Positions 1-7,318 of a stretch of 9,061 nt of DNA are shown here, piece after piece. The DNA lies in the NCBI GenBank assembly GCA_024639445.1, contig JAHEIJ010000079.1:1-9061 (forward strand). The letters are read 5' to 3'. The translations under genes were made by a program, and so were the position numbers. Source of the stretch: Gammaproteobacteria bacterium. GTDB lineage: Bacteria; Pseudomonadota; Gammaproteobacteria; UBA6429; Thiohalophilaceae. The notes under the pieces are model-generated. The model saw nothing but the letters and a program-made list of their open reading frames with translations. It ran no database searches and was not told the origin of the DNA. Position 1 is the first letter of the stretch. Each line of letters begins with the position of its first letter.

Positions 1-132
1 TACACTTCCATCGCCGTATATCCGCGACGGCCATTGCCATCGTGCGTAAGCAATTGCAGATTGACGGCGAGTTGCGGTGATAGCGCCTGGACAACGCGAT
101 TAATACAGACTTTGTTCGCAAATCCCGTTTAC
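1..132. other. Left-edge region, no assignable gene
   Basis: No gene can be assigned. On the minus strand one frame stays open from just after the hydrolase stop codon to the window edge and reads ...VVQALSPQLAVNLQLL... It has no ATG with a ribosome binding site, so it is either an unrelated open frame or a fragment of a gene that continues outside the window. On the plus strand two frames close within about 90 bases. Confidence 0.3.
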
Positions 133-1170
133 TTAATATACCAGAGGTGCCAGCTGTTGGGCCGTTAGCCGAGCTGCCTTAGGCGTAAAGTGGCCATCAT
201 GTTGAAAAGTTAAACCTATATTGCTCTTGTAATGCTTACGCATATCAACGTATTCAATATTATTTGTTTCCAGACATTCTTCAATAAAGGGATCGTTTTG
301 GGCGCTCGTTATCCCAATTATCACCACAAAACGGCTAGCTGGATATTGATCAAGGAATACATCCCGCGATTTACCCAGTACACGGCAAACTAAATCATAA
401 TGATGGTGTGTTAACGTGGCAGGCATATCGACATTATAATATTTCGCTATCGTGCTCTTACCTAGTAACCAGTAAAAAAGCGTCTTAAAAAAACGCCCTG
501 TTGCGAAGGACCCTGAGTATTCAAGTTGGTCTTTACTGTTTACGTGATAATAGGGAGCACCTGCTCCGGCCCAGCTGATATACCGCATGGCTCCCAAGAC
601 CCGTGGGATATGAAATGTGAAATACTGGAAAAAGGCTATGCCCCGGGTTTCTATTAGCTCATCTGGAAGTTTGTATGTCTCAAGTATTTTCAGCATCTCA
701 TGTGGCCCATACGCTGCGTACGCATAATTATAAACTCGATGAGTTAAGGTGTCTTTCTGAACGAATGCTGGAATTGTATCCCAATCATTAAGTCCCAGAC
801 CAAATGTTTGTGAGCCTCCAAAGAAGATGATGAATTTATCCAGATTCTGGTCCGGCTGCCCTGGCACTAGTCGGCGATAGAGGGTGTCGAAGTTATATGT
901 CACATCATATATCGTTTCACCGTTAAACACCTCTTTGTGTGCACGGGAATATTTCCCGGCCGTTTCCCGCAGCGTTTTTTCAGTTTTTGCTGACCAGCCG
1001 AGGCCATCAATGTCATCACTTCGTGGAAAGAACCGAGATCTACTTTCCTTTATATTCATGCTCCATCCAAACGTCTTATCAACAATGATGACTAACAATA
1101 TGGCAATGACACACCCCATGACTACAGCAAGCAGTTTCTTAGCAGCGTCGATTTTTTGCTGTAAATTCAT
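133..1170 (-). CDS. Membrane-anchored SGNH/GDSL-like hydrolase
   Basis: The 345-residue protein has a short cytoplasmic N-terminus, one strongly hydrophobic segment at about residues 13-30, and a long extracytoplasmic part. Residues 118-125 read GGSQTFGL, matching SGNH block I with Ser120 as the likely nucleophile. Near the C-terminus DGHFTP supplies the paired Asp325 and His327 of block V, followed by the usual amphipathic helix (KAARLTAQQLAP). These spacings are typical of SGNH hydrolases, which remove or transfer O-acyl groups, often on surface polysaccharides; the substrate here is inferred, not seen. The oxyanion-hole Gly and Asn blocks are less clear (YNYAYAAYGPHEM at about 147-159 may be block II). 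The start is the ATG at 1168-1170; an AAGG upstream is rather far, so the ribosome binding site is weak. Nothing is visible downstream to form an operon within the window. Confidence 0.75.
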   Translation of the reverse strand: MNLQQKIDAAKKLLAVVMGCVIAILLVIIVDKTFGWSMNIKESRSRFFPRSDDIDGLGWSAKTEKTLRETAGKYSRAHKEVFNGETIYDVTYNFDTLYRRLVPGQPDQNLDKFIIFFGGSQTFGLGLNDWDTIPAFVQKDTLTHRVYNYAYAAYGPHEMLKILETYKLPDELIETRGIAFFQYFTFHIPRVLGAMRYISWAGAGAPYYHVNSKDQLEYSGSFATGRFFKTLFYWLLGKSTIAKYYNVDMPATLTHHHYDLVCRVLGKSRDVFLDQYPASRFVVIIGITSAQNDPFIEECLETNNIEYVDMRKHYKSNIGLTFQHDGHFTPKAARLTAQQLAPLVY

Positions 1171-1207
1171 TTGTTCATGCCAACCTTACTTTTAACCAAT
1201 ATAGGGT

Positions 1208-1680
1208 ATGCTAAGCAGCTCAGTCACAGGCAACAGTGAGGTAACTTTCGACCCCACCCTCGGCGAAATTGCCTATACAATCTCTGACACGAGGTTATCC
1301 GTGGGCTTCCAAGTGGCTACCCCGCAATTTTTCGACCGGTCGGGAATAGTATCATCATCTTTCTCTAGCGGGGTTCCAATCACTGATGCGGATGTCTCTT
1401 TGAGGGGCCAAGATGGTTCTTTCAATTTACCTTCAGCTCCGACGGTAGGGAAACGACACCATTTGATATATCAGGCACACTCTTTCCAGATACCTATCTC
1501 CTGCTTGCAGACGCTAGTGTTGATGCCGTTGCCTTTGGTATCAACCCTACCGTGAGCGGTAGTGCAGACTTTTCGTTGGACTTTCAGGTTACCCCTGTGC
1601 CGATTCCTGCTGCAATATGGCTCTTCGCCTTTGGCCTGCTGGGTTTGATCGGGATAGCCAGAAGAAAGAAAGCGGCCTAA
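1208..1680 (+). pseudogene. Remnant of PEP-CTERM/VPLPA-CTERM-type surface protein, frameshifted
   Basis: Two frames together spell a typical short exosortase substrate. The first, from 1208, gives a beta-rich, Ser/Thr/Gly-rich stretch up to about 1420 (...SLRGQDGSF). The second continues from about 1420 to the stop at 1678-1680 with QFTFSSDGRETTPFDISGT and ends in the sorting signal VPIPAAIWLFAFGLLGLIG followed by a basic tail (ARRKKAA). The switch lies in the run GGTTCTTTCAA and fits loss of one T. The 5' end is also missing: a stop codon lies just upstream at 1202-1204, there is no signal peptide, and the only candidate start (ATG 1208) has no sensible ribosome binding site. Intact relatives have an N-terminal signal peptide and are anchored or released at the surface by an exosortase. 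The sorting signal is clear; function of the mature part is unknown. A sequencing error in the T run is an alternative for the frameshift but not for the missing 5' end. Confidence 0.8.
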
Positions 1681-1693
1681 TCAGTCAATAGAT

Positions 1694-1719
1694 ACGGCCC
1701 TTCGAGGCCGTTTCCGTTT
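1694..1719 (+). terminator. Weak terminator-like hairpin after the PEP-CTERM remnant
   Basis: ACGGCC (1694-1699) pairs with GGCCGT (1706-1711) across a six-base loop containing TTCG, followed by the T-rich TTTCCGTTT. It lies 14 bases after the stop codon, as expected for an intrinsic terminator, but the stem is short and the T tract is interrupted. Confidence 0.5.
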
Positions 1720-2015
1720 GTGCTGTATGACCGTAGTTGGCCGAACTTTACCGTATGCTGCAGCGCCAGGCTGTGGCGCTGCTCTCGCGAGGAACGGTGA
1801 ATTTGTGACCGAACCCGGACACTTAGACTCATTCCAAATAAGAATCTGCTAACAGGCGGTTCACGACCCGACCTTGCCGTTCCCGAAATTCTTGTGTACG
1901 GTGAAAATGTACTGTTTCCGGTCGTTCAGTGTTTCTGGAGCCAGGTTTGTAAATCCCATTCGGCTATGTAACATGACAACAACAATGGCGAAATTGCGAA
2001 AAGAAGCACTCTGTA
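1712..2015. other. Intergenic stretch, no gene seen
   Basis: About 300 bases without a convincing reading frame. Apart from the hairpin at 1760-1782, the only notable item is a GCTAACAGGCGGTTCACGAC stretch near 1850 that resembles the left half of an attC site, but no matching right half with GTTA is found before the next gene. Confidence 0.4.
1760..1782. repeat. Perfect 9-bp-stem hairpin, no T tract
   Basis: GCAGCGCCA (1760-1768) and TGGCGCTGC (1774-1782) are perfect inverted repeats around a 5-base loop (GGCTG). There is no following T run, so this is not a normal terminator. The small palindrome CTCGCGAG follows at 1784-1791. It could be a REP-like or structural repeat. Confidence 0.5.
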
Positions 2016-2267
2016 ATGAATAGCATGACGAACAATCAAGATAGCAAATATCAATCCTATGTTAAAAAAGCCTGGGCGATTTATGCACTAATAACAATAG
2101 TCCTTATCGTTGTATTGGTACTCTTTGTCGCTCAGGATAACGAAGAGAGATTTTTCTTCACAATAATGCCTGCAGCAGCAGCTTATGTTTTTCGCCCGAC
2201 TAACAGATACCTCGGCAAACTCATTTTCAAGTTCACTGGTGTTTCTCAACCCTCAGAGAATGAATGA
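2016..2267 (+). CDS. Small two-helix membrane protein, cassette-like
   Basis: The 83-residue product is not recognised as a named family. It has a polar, Asn/Gln-rich N-terminus, a strong hydrophobic helix at about residues 20-39 (WAIYALITIVLIVVLVLFV), a short acidic turn (QDNEER), a second hydrophobic segment at about 46-59 ending in a basic loop, and a polar tail. It would sit in the inner membrane. The start ATG has a weak purine-rich site upstream (GAAAAGAAG, about ten bases away); a second ATG at 2025 is also possible. The stop codon lies only eight bases before an attC-like site in the same orientation, the arrangement of an integron gene cassette. Many cassettes encode small unknown proteins like this one. 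No cassette promoter and no integrase are visible here. Confidence 0.6.
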   Translation: MNSMTNNQDSKYQSYVKKAWAIYALITIVLIVVLVLFVAQDNEERFFFTIMPAAAAYVFRPTNRYLGKLIFKFTGVSQPSENE

Positions 2268-2275
2268 GCGCGCAC

Positions 2276-2339
2276 TGCCAACAACTCATTCAACAACCGA
2301 CGCTCCTCAACGTCGCGCCCGTTAGCTCAATCGTTACGC
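2276..2339 (+). other. attC: attC-like integron recombination site
   Basis: This stretch aligns well with the classical aadA-type attC layout. The left side AACAACTCATTCAAcaaCCGACGC compares with AACAATTCATTCAAgCCGACGC. The right side TTAGCTCAATCGTTACGC compares with TTAACTCAAGCGTTAGAT. The central CGACG (about 2298-2302) pairs with CGTCG (2311-2315) to give the folded stem. The final core site GTTACGC departs from the consensus GTTRRRY at one base, and the left core TGCCAAC from RYYYAAC, so the outer arm pairs poorly; the site may be decayed. It follows the stop codon of the small membrane protein in the correct orientation. The match to aadA attC is from memory and needs a covariance-model check. 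Confidence 0.55.
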
Positions 2340-2710
2340 ATGACTGGAGTTGCTGCATTTCTGTCCTACCAGAGCCGTTCGGGAAGGGCAAGTTGTGGCC
2401 GATTATCCCCCACTGCCAGCCTCATCACTACTCGGTATTCCGGCTGCGTTGGACGGCAGGTTACCGCCAGCATGCGGTCCTTTAGTAAGTAACTATCTGA
2501 TAATCATATAAAAGACAAAAAACGACCGTAAATTACCGTTGGGCGGCTTTGAAACACGAAGTTGCAGCCAATAAAGCTACTCGCCCTTGATATAGATCAG
2601 TGTTCGTCATGCAGCAATCTGTTATCGAATAGAAACATGAGCAAGATCCAAAGTCGTGACTCGAAAGGTAACTACTAACATCGTATCTAATTTGTTCGTG
2701 GCAGAAAACT
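2340..2710. other. Intergenic region before the exported-protein gene
   Basis: No convincing gene. Frames here are short, have no ribosome binding site and show no domain. The region presumably holds the promoter for the gene starting at 2724, but no clear -35/-10 pair can be named with confidence. Confidence 0.4.
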
Positions 2711-2716
2711 AGGAGG
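2711..2716 (+). promoter_or_regulatory. Perfect Shine-Dalgarno fixing the start at 2724
   Basis: AGGAGG sits seven bases before ATG 2724-2726. The TTG at 2721 is in frame but too close, so the ATG at 2724 is the likely start. Confidence 0.85.
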
Positions 2717-2723
2717 ATAATTG

Positions 2724-4601
2724 ATGATCTTTAAAACCATTAACTCCTATATCATTAAACTCTCTGTCGTTGTCCTGTTGGGGGTAACGTCGGGATCCAC
2801 GCTGGCCACAGTCCATATAATTAGCGACAGTAATTTTACGGTGCTTGATCCCTACGGAGCATATGTTGATGACGTTACAGATGTGTATGGCAGCTTCGAC
2901 GATTCAATGCTTTGCAACAGTGTGACCTGTACGCTCTCGGGCAGCATGACGCTGGCTTCCAATACACCGTGGTTCGGATTCATTCCAAACTGGCATGATA
3001 TCAGGGTTTTCACTGAGGGAACTTACGTATTTGATACCAAATGTACAGGCGCCGATATTGCAGCGGGGATAACAGACTGCAGTGGAGGTACACCACTCAC
3101 ACTGTCGATGTGTTGCAACGTATCAGCGAGCACCCGGCAAGCCAGGTAGGTGATCTCACACCGCGGGTTTGGAAAGAAAAGTTCTCCCACAATCCTATGA
3201 AATCAGACCTGGCACTGGCTGAACAATAACGGCCTAGAATGCCCGCTTACGCTCGGCATGCATGGTCTATTTGACTGGGCATCTGCATTAGACATCGACA
3301 TTGCAGTCGTCTGGGATTTCTTTAAACCCTTTCCTACAACGGGATCACAGCTATGGAATCTCGCTTCCACGGACGGAAATGGAGATGGTGTTCCAGGTAT
3401 TCCAATGGTGGAGCCTCCTTTTCCAGGTCTGAGTGTCAACTTCAATCTGAATATGGATCCACCAATTGGTGAATCTGGGGTGGTTGTTTCTATTGACGTA
3501 ATCGGAGGCCTTGTCCAGTTGTGCCTCGAACCAAGTGGATGCGAAGTTACATTTATTGCCGATACCACGCTGGTGGGTAACTCGGAACTCGAGAGCCTTG
3601 AGTGGACGGTTGATGGTGTCTATAGTGGATCTGGTGAGGAGATTTCACCAGTCCTTACGCTGGGTTCACATACGATCAAGGTATTGGCAACAACTACTAC
3701 CGGCGAGACAAATTCGGACGAAGTGACTGTTACTTTAATAGATAGAATACTGCCAACACCATTGCCGGATGGGACTCGATTGACCATTGGGCCAGAATCA
3801 TACTTTGCCTCCGGCTCCACGGTTCCGCTCAATGAGGGGGCCGATGGCCTTGTGTTTGGTGAAGTGGTTCCAGCGCTGCCAAATTCTTATCATCCGGGAG
3901 CCTTAGATGGTAACCCAGATGAGCAAGGTGGGATAGTTCAGTCGTACGAATTCCTGGGAAATACAGGGACGTTCTGGACGGCATCACCAATCGTGGACCT
4001 CGGTGGTGGTCTTATCGACATGAGTGGATGGGATGCTGCGTGGGATATATGGCCTAGCATGGGCTTTGATAATCCAATAGGCTCGTTTACTGTGGTTGGT
4101 GATTCCTACATCCTCGAGCATACAGCCACAGTAACAGGTGGTCCTTTCCCGGGAGCAATATCCTACACTCTCCATTTGGAGGGTAAGGTACAGCTCCCGA
4201 ACGAAGCCCCCGATTGTTTGCAGGCCGTTCCTAGTCTCGACACAATCTGGCCTCCCAACCACAAGTTAGTGCCGGTCACTGTGGAAGGTGTGACGGACCC
4301 CGATAGTGACTCAATCGTAATTACCGTTAACAGTATCTATCAGGATGAGCCAGTCAACACGTATGGCGATGGCAACTTCGTTCCGGATGGTCAGGGCATT
4401 GGTACTGACACAGCAGAGGTGCGTGCCGAGCGCAGCGGGACGAGGAAAGTGCCCGGAGACGGGCGCTTCTACCACATCGAGTTTTCGGCTGACGATGGAC
4501 AGGGTGGCAGTTGCTCGGGCGAGGTAACGATTGCTGTACCTCACGCCAAAAATGCCGTACCTGTTGACGATGGCCCGCTGTACGACTCCACTGGGCCGTA
4601 A
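2724..4601 (+). pseudogene. Exported Ig/PKD-like repeat protein, disrupted by IS66-type fragment
   Basis: The gene starts with a good ribosome binding site and encodes a signal peptide (about residues 1-28, ending GSTLA) followed by a Cys-containing secreted domain. From about 3104 the native frame runs into IS66-type sequence and stops at 3147-3149. It resumes, in the same frame by chance, at about 3251 with LGMHGLFDWASALDIDIAVVW and continues to 4601. The downstream part contains an Asp/Gly-rich TDGNGDGVPG loop (near 3370-3400), a PKD- or Ig-like module (about 3545-3740, VDGVYSGSGEEISPVLTLGSH), a beta-rich middle, and a C-terminal Ig/HYR-like domain (about 4200-4560) with WPPNHKLVPV and a closing SADDGQGGSCSG. 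No C-terminal anchor or sorting signal is seen. The intact protein was probably secreted or surface-located; its ligand is unknown. The 3' part is well preserved, so disruption is likely recent. A separately translated 3' product from ATG 3258 would lack export signals. Confidence 0.75.
3104..3250 (+). mobile_element. tnpC: IS66-family right-end fragment (tnpC tail plus terminal repeat)
   Basis: The frame from about 3104 to the stop at 3227-3229 reads VDVLQRISEHPASQVGDLTP, then RVWKEKFSHNPMKSDL and a short tail. This resembles the extreme C-terminus of IS66-family TnpC transposases (typically ...VL.R...HP......LTPR.WK). Twenty-one bases after that stop, the insert ends at 3250 in CGCTTAC, which on the other strand reads GTAAGCG, the usual outer end of IS66-family elements (5'-GTAA). 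The host gene resumes in frame immediately after. Only one end of the IS remains; the other end, most of tnpC and the accessory genes are gone, and the left junction (3104, give or take about six bases) lacks a terminal repeat. So an insertion was followed by a deletion reaching into the host gene. Family assignment is by recall of the C-terminal pattern. Confidence 0.65.
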
Positions 4602-4625
4602 GCGCGTTGCCTTGTAATGCAGCAT

Positions 4626-4655
4626 AAAGAGCGCCCGAAAGGGGCGCTCTTTTTT
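4626..4655 (+). terminator. Strong intrinsic terminator
   Basis: AAAGAGCGCCC (4626-4636) pairs perfectly with GGGCGCTCTTT (4642-4652) around a five-base loop GAAAG, followed by a T run to 4655. It lies 25 bases after the stop codon of the exported-protein gene. The A-flanked stem could also work on the minus strand. Confidence 0.9.
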
Positions 4656-4941
4656 CATTGTGAGCAGAGAAATTAAACAGTGCCGTTAAAATACCGGGGC
4701 CCTCATTGCCCAGAGTCAATTCATTCGGGCCAACTTCCATGGTTTCAAATGGTGGATGCTCAACGGTATAAGCCCCTTACAATGACGCAATATGAGAGTT
4801 TGCTAAAGGACCGGTTCTGGCGGAACTTCACCCTTGCTAGCCGCAACAGCAACAGAAACCCAGTGTCCAACGAATGGCAGGTTACCGGCCCAAGGTGCTC
4901 GTTTCGTATTTGCCAATATAAGCGAATACTGTATGGGTAAA
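4656..4941. other. Intergenic left flank of the RIT element
   Basis: No gene is supported. An 86-codon open frame at 4680-4940 has no ribosome binding site and no recognisable pattern, and it ends one base before the terminal repeat. The stretch shows no evident continuity with the sequence right of the element, so the original target site cannot be reconstructed by eye. Confidence 0.4.
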
Positions 4942-4978
4942 AACGACCCCTATGTATAGTCTTGAACTATGTATAGTT
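4942..4978 (+). repeat. Left terminal inverted repeat of RIT element
   Basis: 37 bases, 33 identical to the reverse complement of 8387-8423 with no gaps; the mismatches are at repeat positions 16 and 20-22. It contains two direct copies of CTATGTATAG, at 4950-4959 and 4967-4976, spaced 17 bp, joined by TCTTGAA. The mismatches cluster in the linker, which suggests the two copies are the protein-binding parts. Confidence 0.88.
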
Positions 4979-5041
4979 TATAGGTGCTCCACGGCAGCGA
5001 GCAGCGTGTTTCCTGGGTTTGAGCAGATTGGGGCAATGGTG

Positions 5042-5055
5042 AACTAAACATAGTT
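5042..5055. repeat. Inner inverted copy of the RIT end motif, left
   Basis: AACTAAACATAGTT differs at one base from AACTATACATAGTT in the right terminal repeat. It is inverted relative to the two copies in the left terminal repeat (AC instead of GT at the centre) and lies 77 bp centre to centre from the nearer one. It sits just upstream of ritA, where a recombinase bound to it could also repress transcription. Confidence 0.6.
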
Positions 5056-5065
5056 TTCTGGTTTT

Positions 5066-5090
5066 CTGAAGTGTCATCCCCTCACTTCAG
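5066..5090 (+). promoter_or_regulatory. Hairpin overlapping the ritA ribosome binding site
   Basis: CTGAAGTG (5066-5073) pairs perfectly with CACTTCAG (5083-5090). The 3' arm overlaps the Shine-Dalgarno AGGAG (5089-5093), so folding of the mRNA leader would partly hide the ribosome binding site of the first gene of the operon. That it regulates is inferred. Confidence 0.55.
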
Positions 5091-5096
5091 GAGACC

Positions 5097-6353
5097 ATGA
5101 TGAACTCGACGCAACAACTTTACAGCAGACCGACGGATTGGCTTCACGAGGGCCAGTTAGCGCCCTACGTTGATGCGTTCACGCATTACCTGTCCGAGCG
5201 ACGCTATGCGCCCCACACCGTCGATACCTACCTCAGTTGTATTACCCACTTTGCACGCTGGATGAGCCAGTGTCAGCTTGATATCCATTGTATCGACGAG
5301 AACGTGGTCCAGCGGTTTCTGGAGAACCATTTACCGCAGTGTGCTTGTACCAAGCCGGTACACAGAACTCGCAGTAACCTACGCGCAGCGCTCAGGCATT
5401 TACTGGTCGTCCTGCGTGACGAGGCGGTTATCGCCGAACTCGTATGGGGAACGACCCCGATAGATGAGGAACTGCGTCGCTTCGATGACCATATGAACCA
5501 AGTTCACGGACTCGCCCCGGCAACGCGCAGCATGTATCTCCGCACAGTATGTCGTCTGCTCCTTGAACAATTCGGAGATCGGCCCGTTGTCCTCTCGGCG
5601 ATCACGCCCGAAGACGTACGTCGATTCGTTGCCAGCCAGAGCGAGCTGTACAGCACCCCGGGCAGCGCCGGCTCGCTGATCTCAGCATTGCGCGGTTATT
5701 TCCGCTTCCGTATCACCTGTGGTGATCAGATGCACGCTCTGATCGGCGTGGTGTCCTATCCGGCCAACTGGCAACTGGCTTCACTGCCGCAGGCCCTGAG
5801 CAGCGCCGAGATCGAGCGCCTGGAAGATTCCCTCGGCTGGGAGGGCCCGTCGGCACACCGCGCCAATGCCATGGTGCGCTGCGCCCTGGACCTCGGCTTG
5901 CGCTGCGGAGAGATTGCCAGGCTCGCTCTGGATGATGTCGACTGGCGTGCCGGCACGATCACCTTACGCAGAACCAAAGGCCGTCGCGAAGACATTCTGC
6001 CTTTGCCGGAGGCCACTGGCTGTGCCATTGCCGACTACCTGAAGCTCGAACGTCCGCAGACCACTAGCCGGGCAGTATTCGTACGCCACGTCGCACCATG
6101 TGACCAACCGATCGGCCCCGATTGTGTGCGCAAGGCAATCCGCCAAGCCTACGCCCGCGCTGGTCTACCTTATACTCGGGCGCACTTGTTGCGTCACACC
6201 ATGGCCAGCCGCCTGCTGGCCGGTGGCAGCTCACTTAAGGAGGTGGCCGATGTCTTGCGCCACCGCTCACTGAACACAACGCTGATCTACGCCAAGCTTG
6301 ATAGCCGGAACCTGGCAGCGGTCGCCCTGCCGTGGCCGGGATGCGCATCATGA
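5097..6353 (+). CDS. ritA: RIT tyrosine recombinase RitA
   Basis: A 418-residue tyrosine site-specific recombinase, longer than XerC/XerD (about 300) because of an extended N-terminal DNA-binding part. Two SAM-like core-binding segments can be seen: about residues 20-110 (FTHYLSERRYAPHTVDTYLS) and about 125-215. The catalytic domain from about 235 carries Arg269 (LGLRCGEIARL), Lys294 (RRTKGRRE), His363 and Arg366 (HLLRH), His389 and the nucleophile Tyr398 (LRHRSLNTTLIYAKLD), nine residues apart as in active members. It should cut and rejoin DNA through a 3'-phosphotyrosine bond at the element ends, with RitB and RitC. The AGGAG at 5089-5093 is three bases from ATG 5097 and six from ATG 5100, so translation may begin at the second Met. 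The gene ends in ATGA overlapping the next start. Confidence 0.9.
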   Translation: MMNSTQQLYSRPTDWLHEGQLAPYVDAFTHYLSERRYAPHTVDTYLSCITHFARWMSQCQLDIHCIDENVVQRFLENHLPQCACTKPVHRTRSNLRAALRHLLVVLRDEAVIAELVWGTTPIDEELRRFDDHMNQVHGLAPATRSMYLRTVCRLLLEQFGDRPVVLSAITPEDVRRFVASQSELYSTPGSAGSLISALRGYFRFRITCGDQMHALIGVVSYPANWQLASLPQALSSAEIERLEDSLGWEGPSAHRANAMVRCALDLGLRCGEIARLALDDVDWRAGTITLRRTKGRREDILPLPEATGCAIADYLKLERPQTTSRAVFVRHVAPCDQPIGPDCVRKAIRQAYARAGLPYTRAHLLRHTMASRLLAGGSSLKEVADVLRHRSLNTTLIYAKLDSRNLAAVALPWPGCAS

Positions 6354-7318
6354 ACGTGCACGTCACAATGCAAACGTACGCCGAGAACTACCTGGACGAA
6401 CGCCGCCAGCTCGGATACGGCTTTCGCACTACAGGTTATGCCACCAGGAGCTTTGCACGCTACGTCGATGGTCTTGGCTACGAGGGGCCGCTGACGGTTG
6501 AGGTCATGGCCGCATGGGCACGGCGTACCAAGGCCAACGGCGATTCACTCACCATCTGGGCACGGCGGCTGAAGAAGCTGCGTCCCTTTGCACGTTATCT
6601 GCAGCAGTTCGATCCGCGTACTGAGGTTCCGGATCACACCGTCTTCGGCCGGGTCGGCCAGCGTCTGGCCCCTCACATATACAGTGAGCAGGAGATTGTT
6701 GACTTGCTGGCTGCGGCTCGCCGTCTTAATCCAGCTCTGCGCGGAGCAACCTACGAGACCTTGTTCGGCTTGCTGGCGGCAACCGGTCTGCGGATCTCCG
6801 AGGCGGGACACCTGACGGACGCGGATGTCGACCTGAAGTTGGGTATGCTGACCGTCCGGCAAACCAAGTTTGCCAAGTCCCGCTATGTACCGCTGCATCC
6901 GAGCACTGTAGAGGCGTTGCGGCAGTACCGCGGGCTGTGCAAACACCATATCACGGTCATAGACGAGACACCGTTCTTCATCAGCACCCGGGGCCAGCGT
7001 CTGGGGTTCGCCTTGAACCTGAACCATGTGAATCGAGTCTTCCGGCACCTGCGGGATCAATTGGGCTGGGTCAACCGTGGCGCCCATGCTGCGCCGCGTA
7101 TCCACGACCTTCGTCACACCTTCATCGTTCGTCGCGTGCTGCTTTGGCATGCCCAAGATGTGGACATTGATCAGGCTATGCTGTCCCTGTCCACCTACGT
7201 CGGCCACGCGATGGTGACCAATACCTACTGGTACCTGACCGGTGTGCCCGAACTGATGGCGGTGGCTGCGGGAAAATTCGAGACTCTCATACCAGCCTCG
7301 GCGGTGCATCATGTCTGA
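6350..7318 (+). CDS. ritB: RIT tyrosine recombinase RitB
   Basis: A tyrosine recombinase of about 322 residues from ATG 6350. That ATG overlaps the ritA stop as ATGA, suggesting translational coupling. GTG 6332 and ATG 6341 are in-frame alternatives that would add six or three residues; none has a strong ribosome binding site. An N-terminal SAM-like region (YAENYLDERRQLGYGFRTTG) precedes the catalytic domain. Counting from GTG 6332, the active-site residues are Arg154 (TGLRISEAGHL), Lys179 or Lys182 (RQTKFAKSR), His258 and Arg261 (HDLRH), His292 (VGHAM) and Tyr301, nine residues after His292. The loop between HxxR and the second His is longer than usual (FIVRRVLLWHAQDVDIDQAM) and is a RitB-type trait. 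The stop overlaps the ritC start by eight bases. It presumably acts with RitA and RitC at the terminal repeats. Confidence 0.9.
   Translation: MNVHVTMQTYAENYLDERRQLGYGFRTTGYATRSFARYVDGLGYEGPLTVEVMAAWARRTKANGDSLTIWARRLKKLRPFARYLQQFDPRTEVPDHTVFGRVGQRLAPHIYSEQEIVDLLAAARRLNPALRGATYETLFGLLAATGLRISEAGHLTDADVDLKLGMLTVRQTKFAKSRYVPLHPSTVEALRQYRGLCKHHITVIDETPFFISTRGQRLGFALNLNHVNRVFRHLRDQLGWVNRGAHAAPRIHDLRHTFIVRRVLLWHAQDVDIDQAMLSLSTYVGHAMVTNTYWYLTGVPELMAVAAGKFETLIPASAVHHV

Noticed and set aside
1850..1950. Possible second attC site (GCTAACAGGCGGTTCACGAC near 1850, GGTCG near 1920)
   Set aside because: The left half resembles an attC arm, but no GTTA core or complementary right arm follows before the next gene.
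2264..2485. Plus-strand frame overlapping the small membrane protein stop as ATGA
   Set aside because: It runs across the attC-like site, has no ribosome binding site, and its sequence looks non-coding; the ATGA overlap seems accidental.
2517..2527. AAAAAACGACC shared with the left edge of the RIT element
   Set aside because: Only about ten A-rich bases match, no CTATGTATAG copies follow in the right order, and no paired end exists; probably chance.
3258..4601. Treating the 3' part of the exported protein as an independent gene starting at ATG 3258
   Set aside because: There is no ribosome binding site, the start lies in the middle of a conserved-looking block (LGMHGLFDW), and it shares frame and style with the signal-peptide part at 2724-3104.
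4680..4940. Plus-strand open frame of 86 codons left of the RIT element
   Set aside because: No ribosome binding site, no domain pattern and low-quality composition; treated as non-coding.
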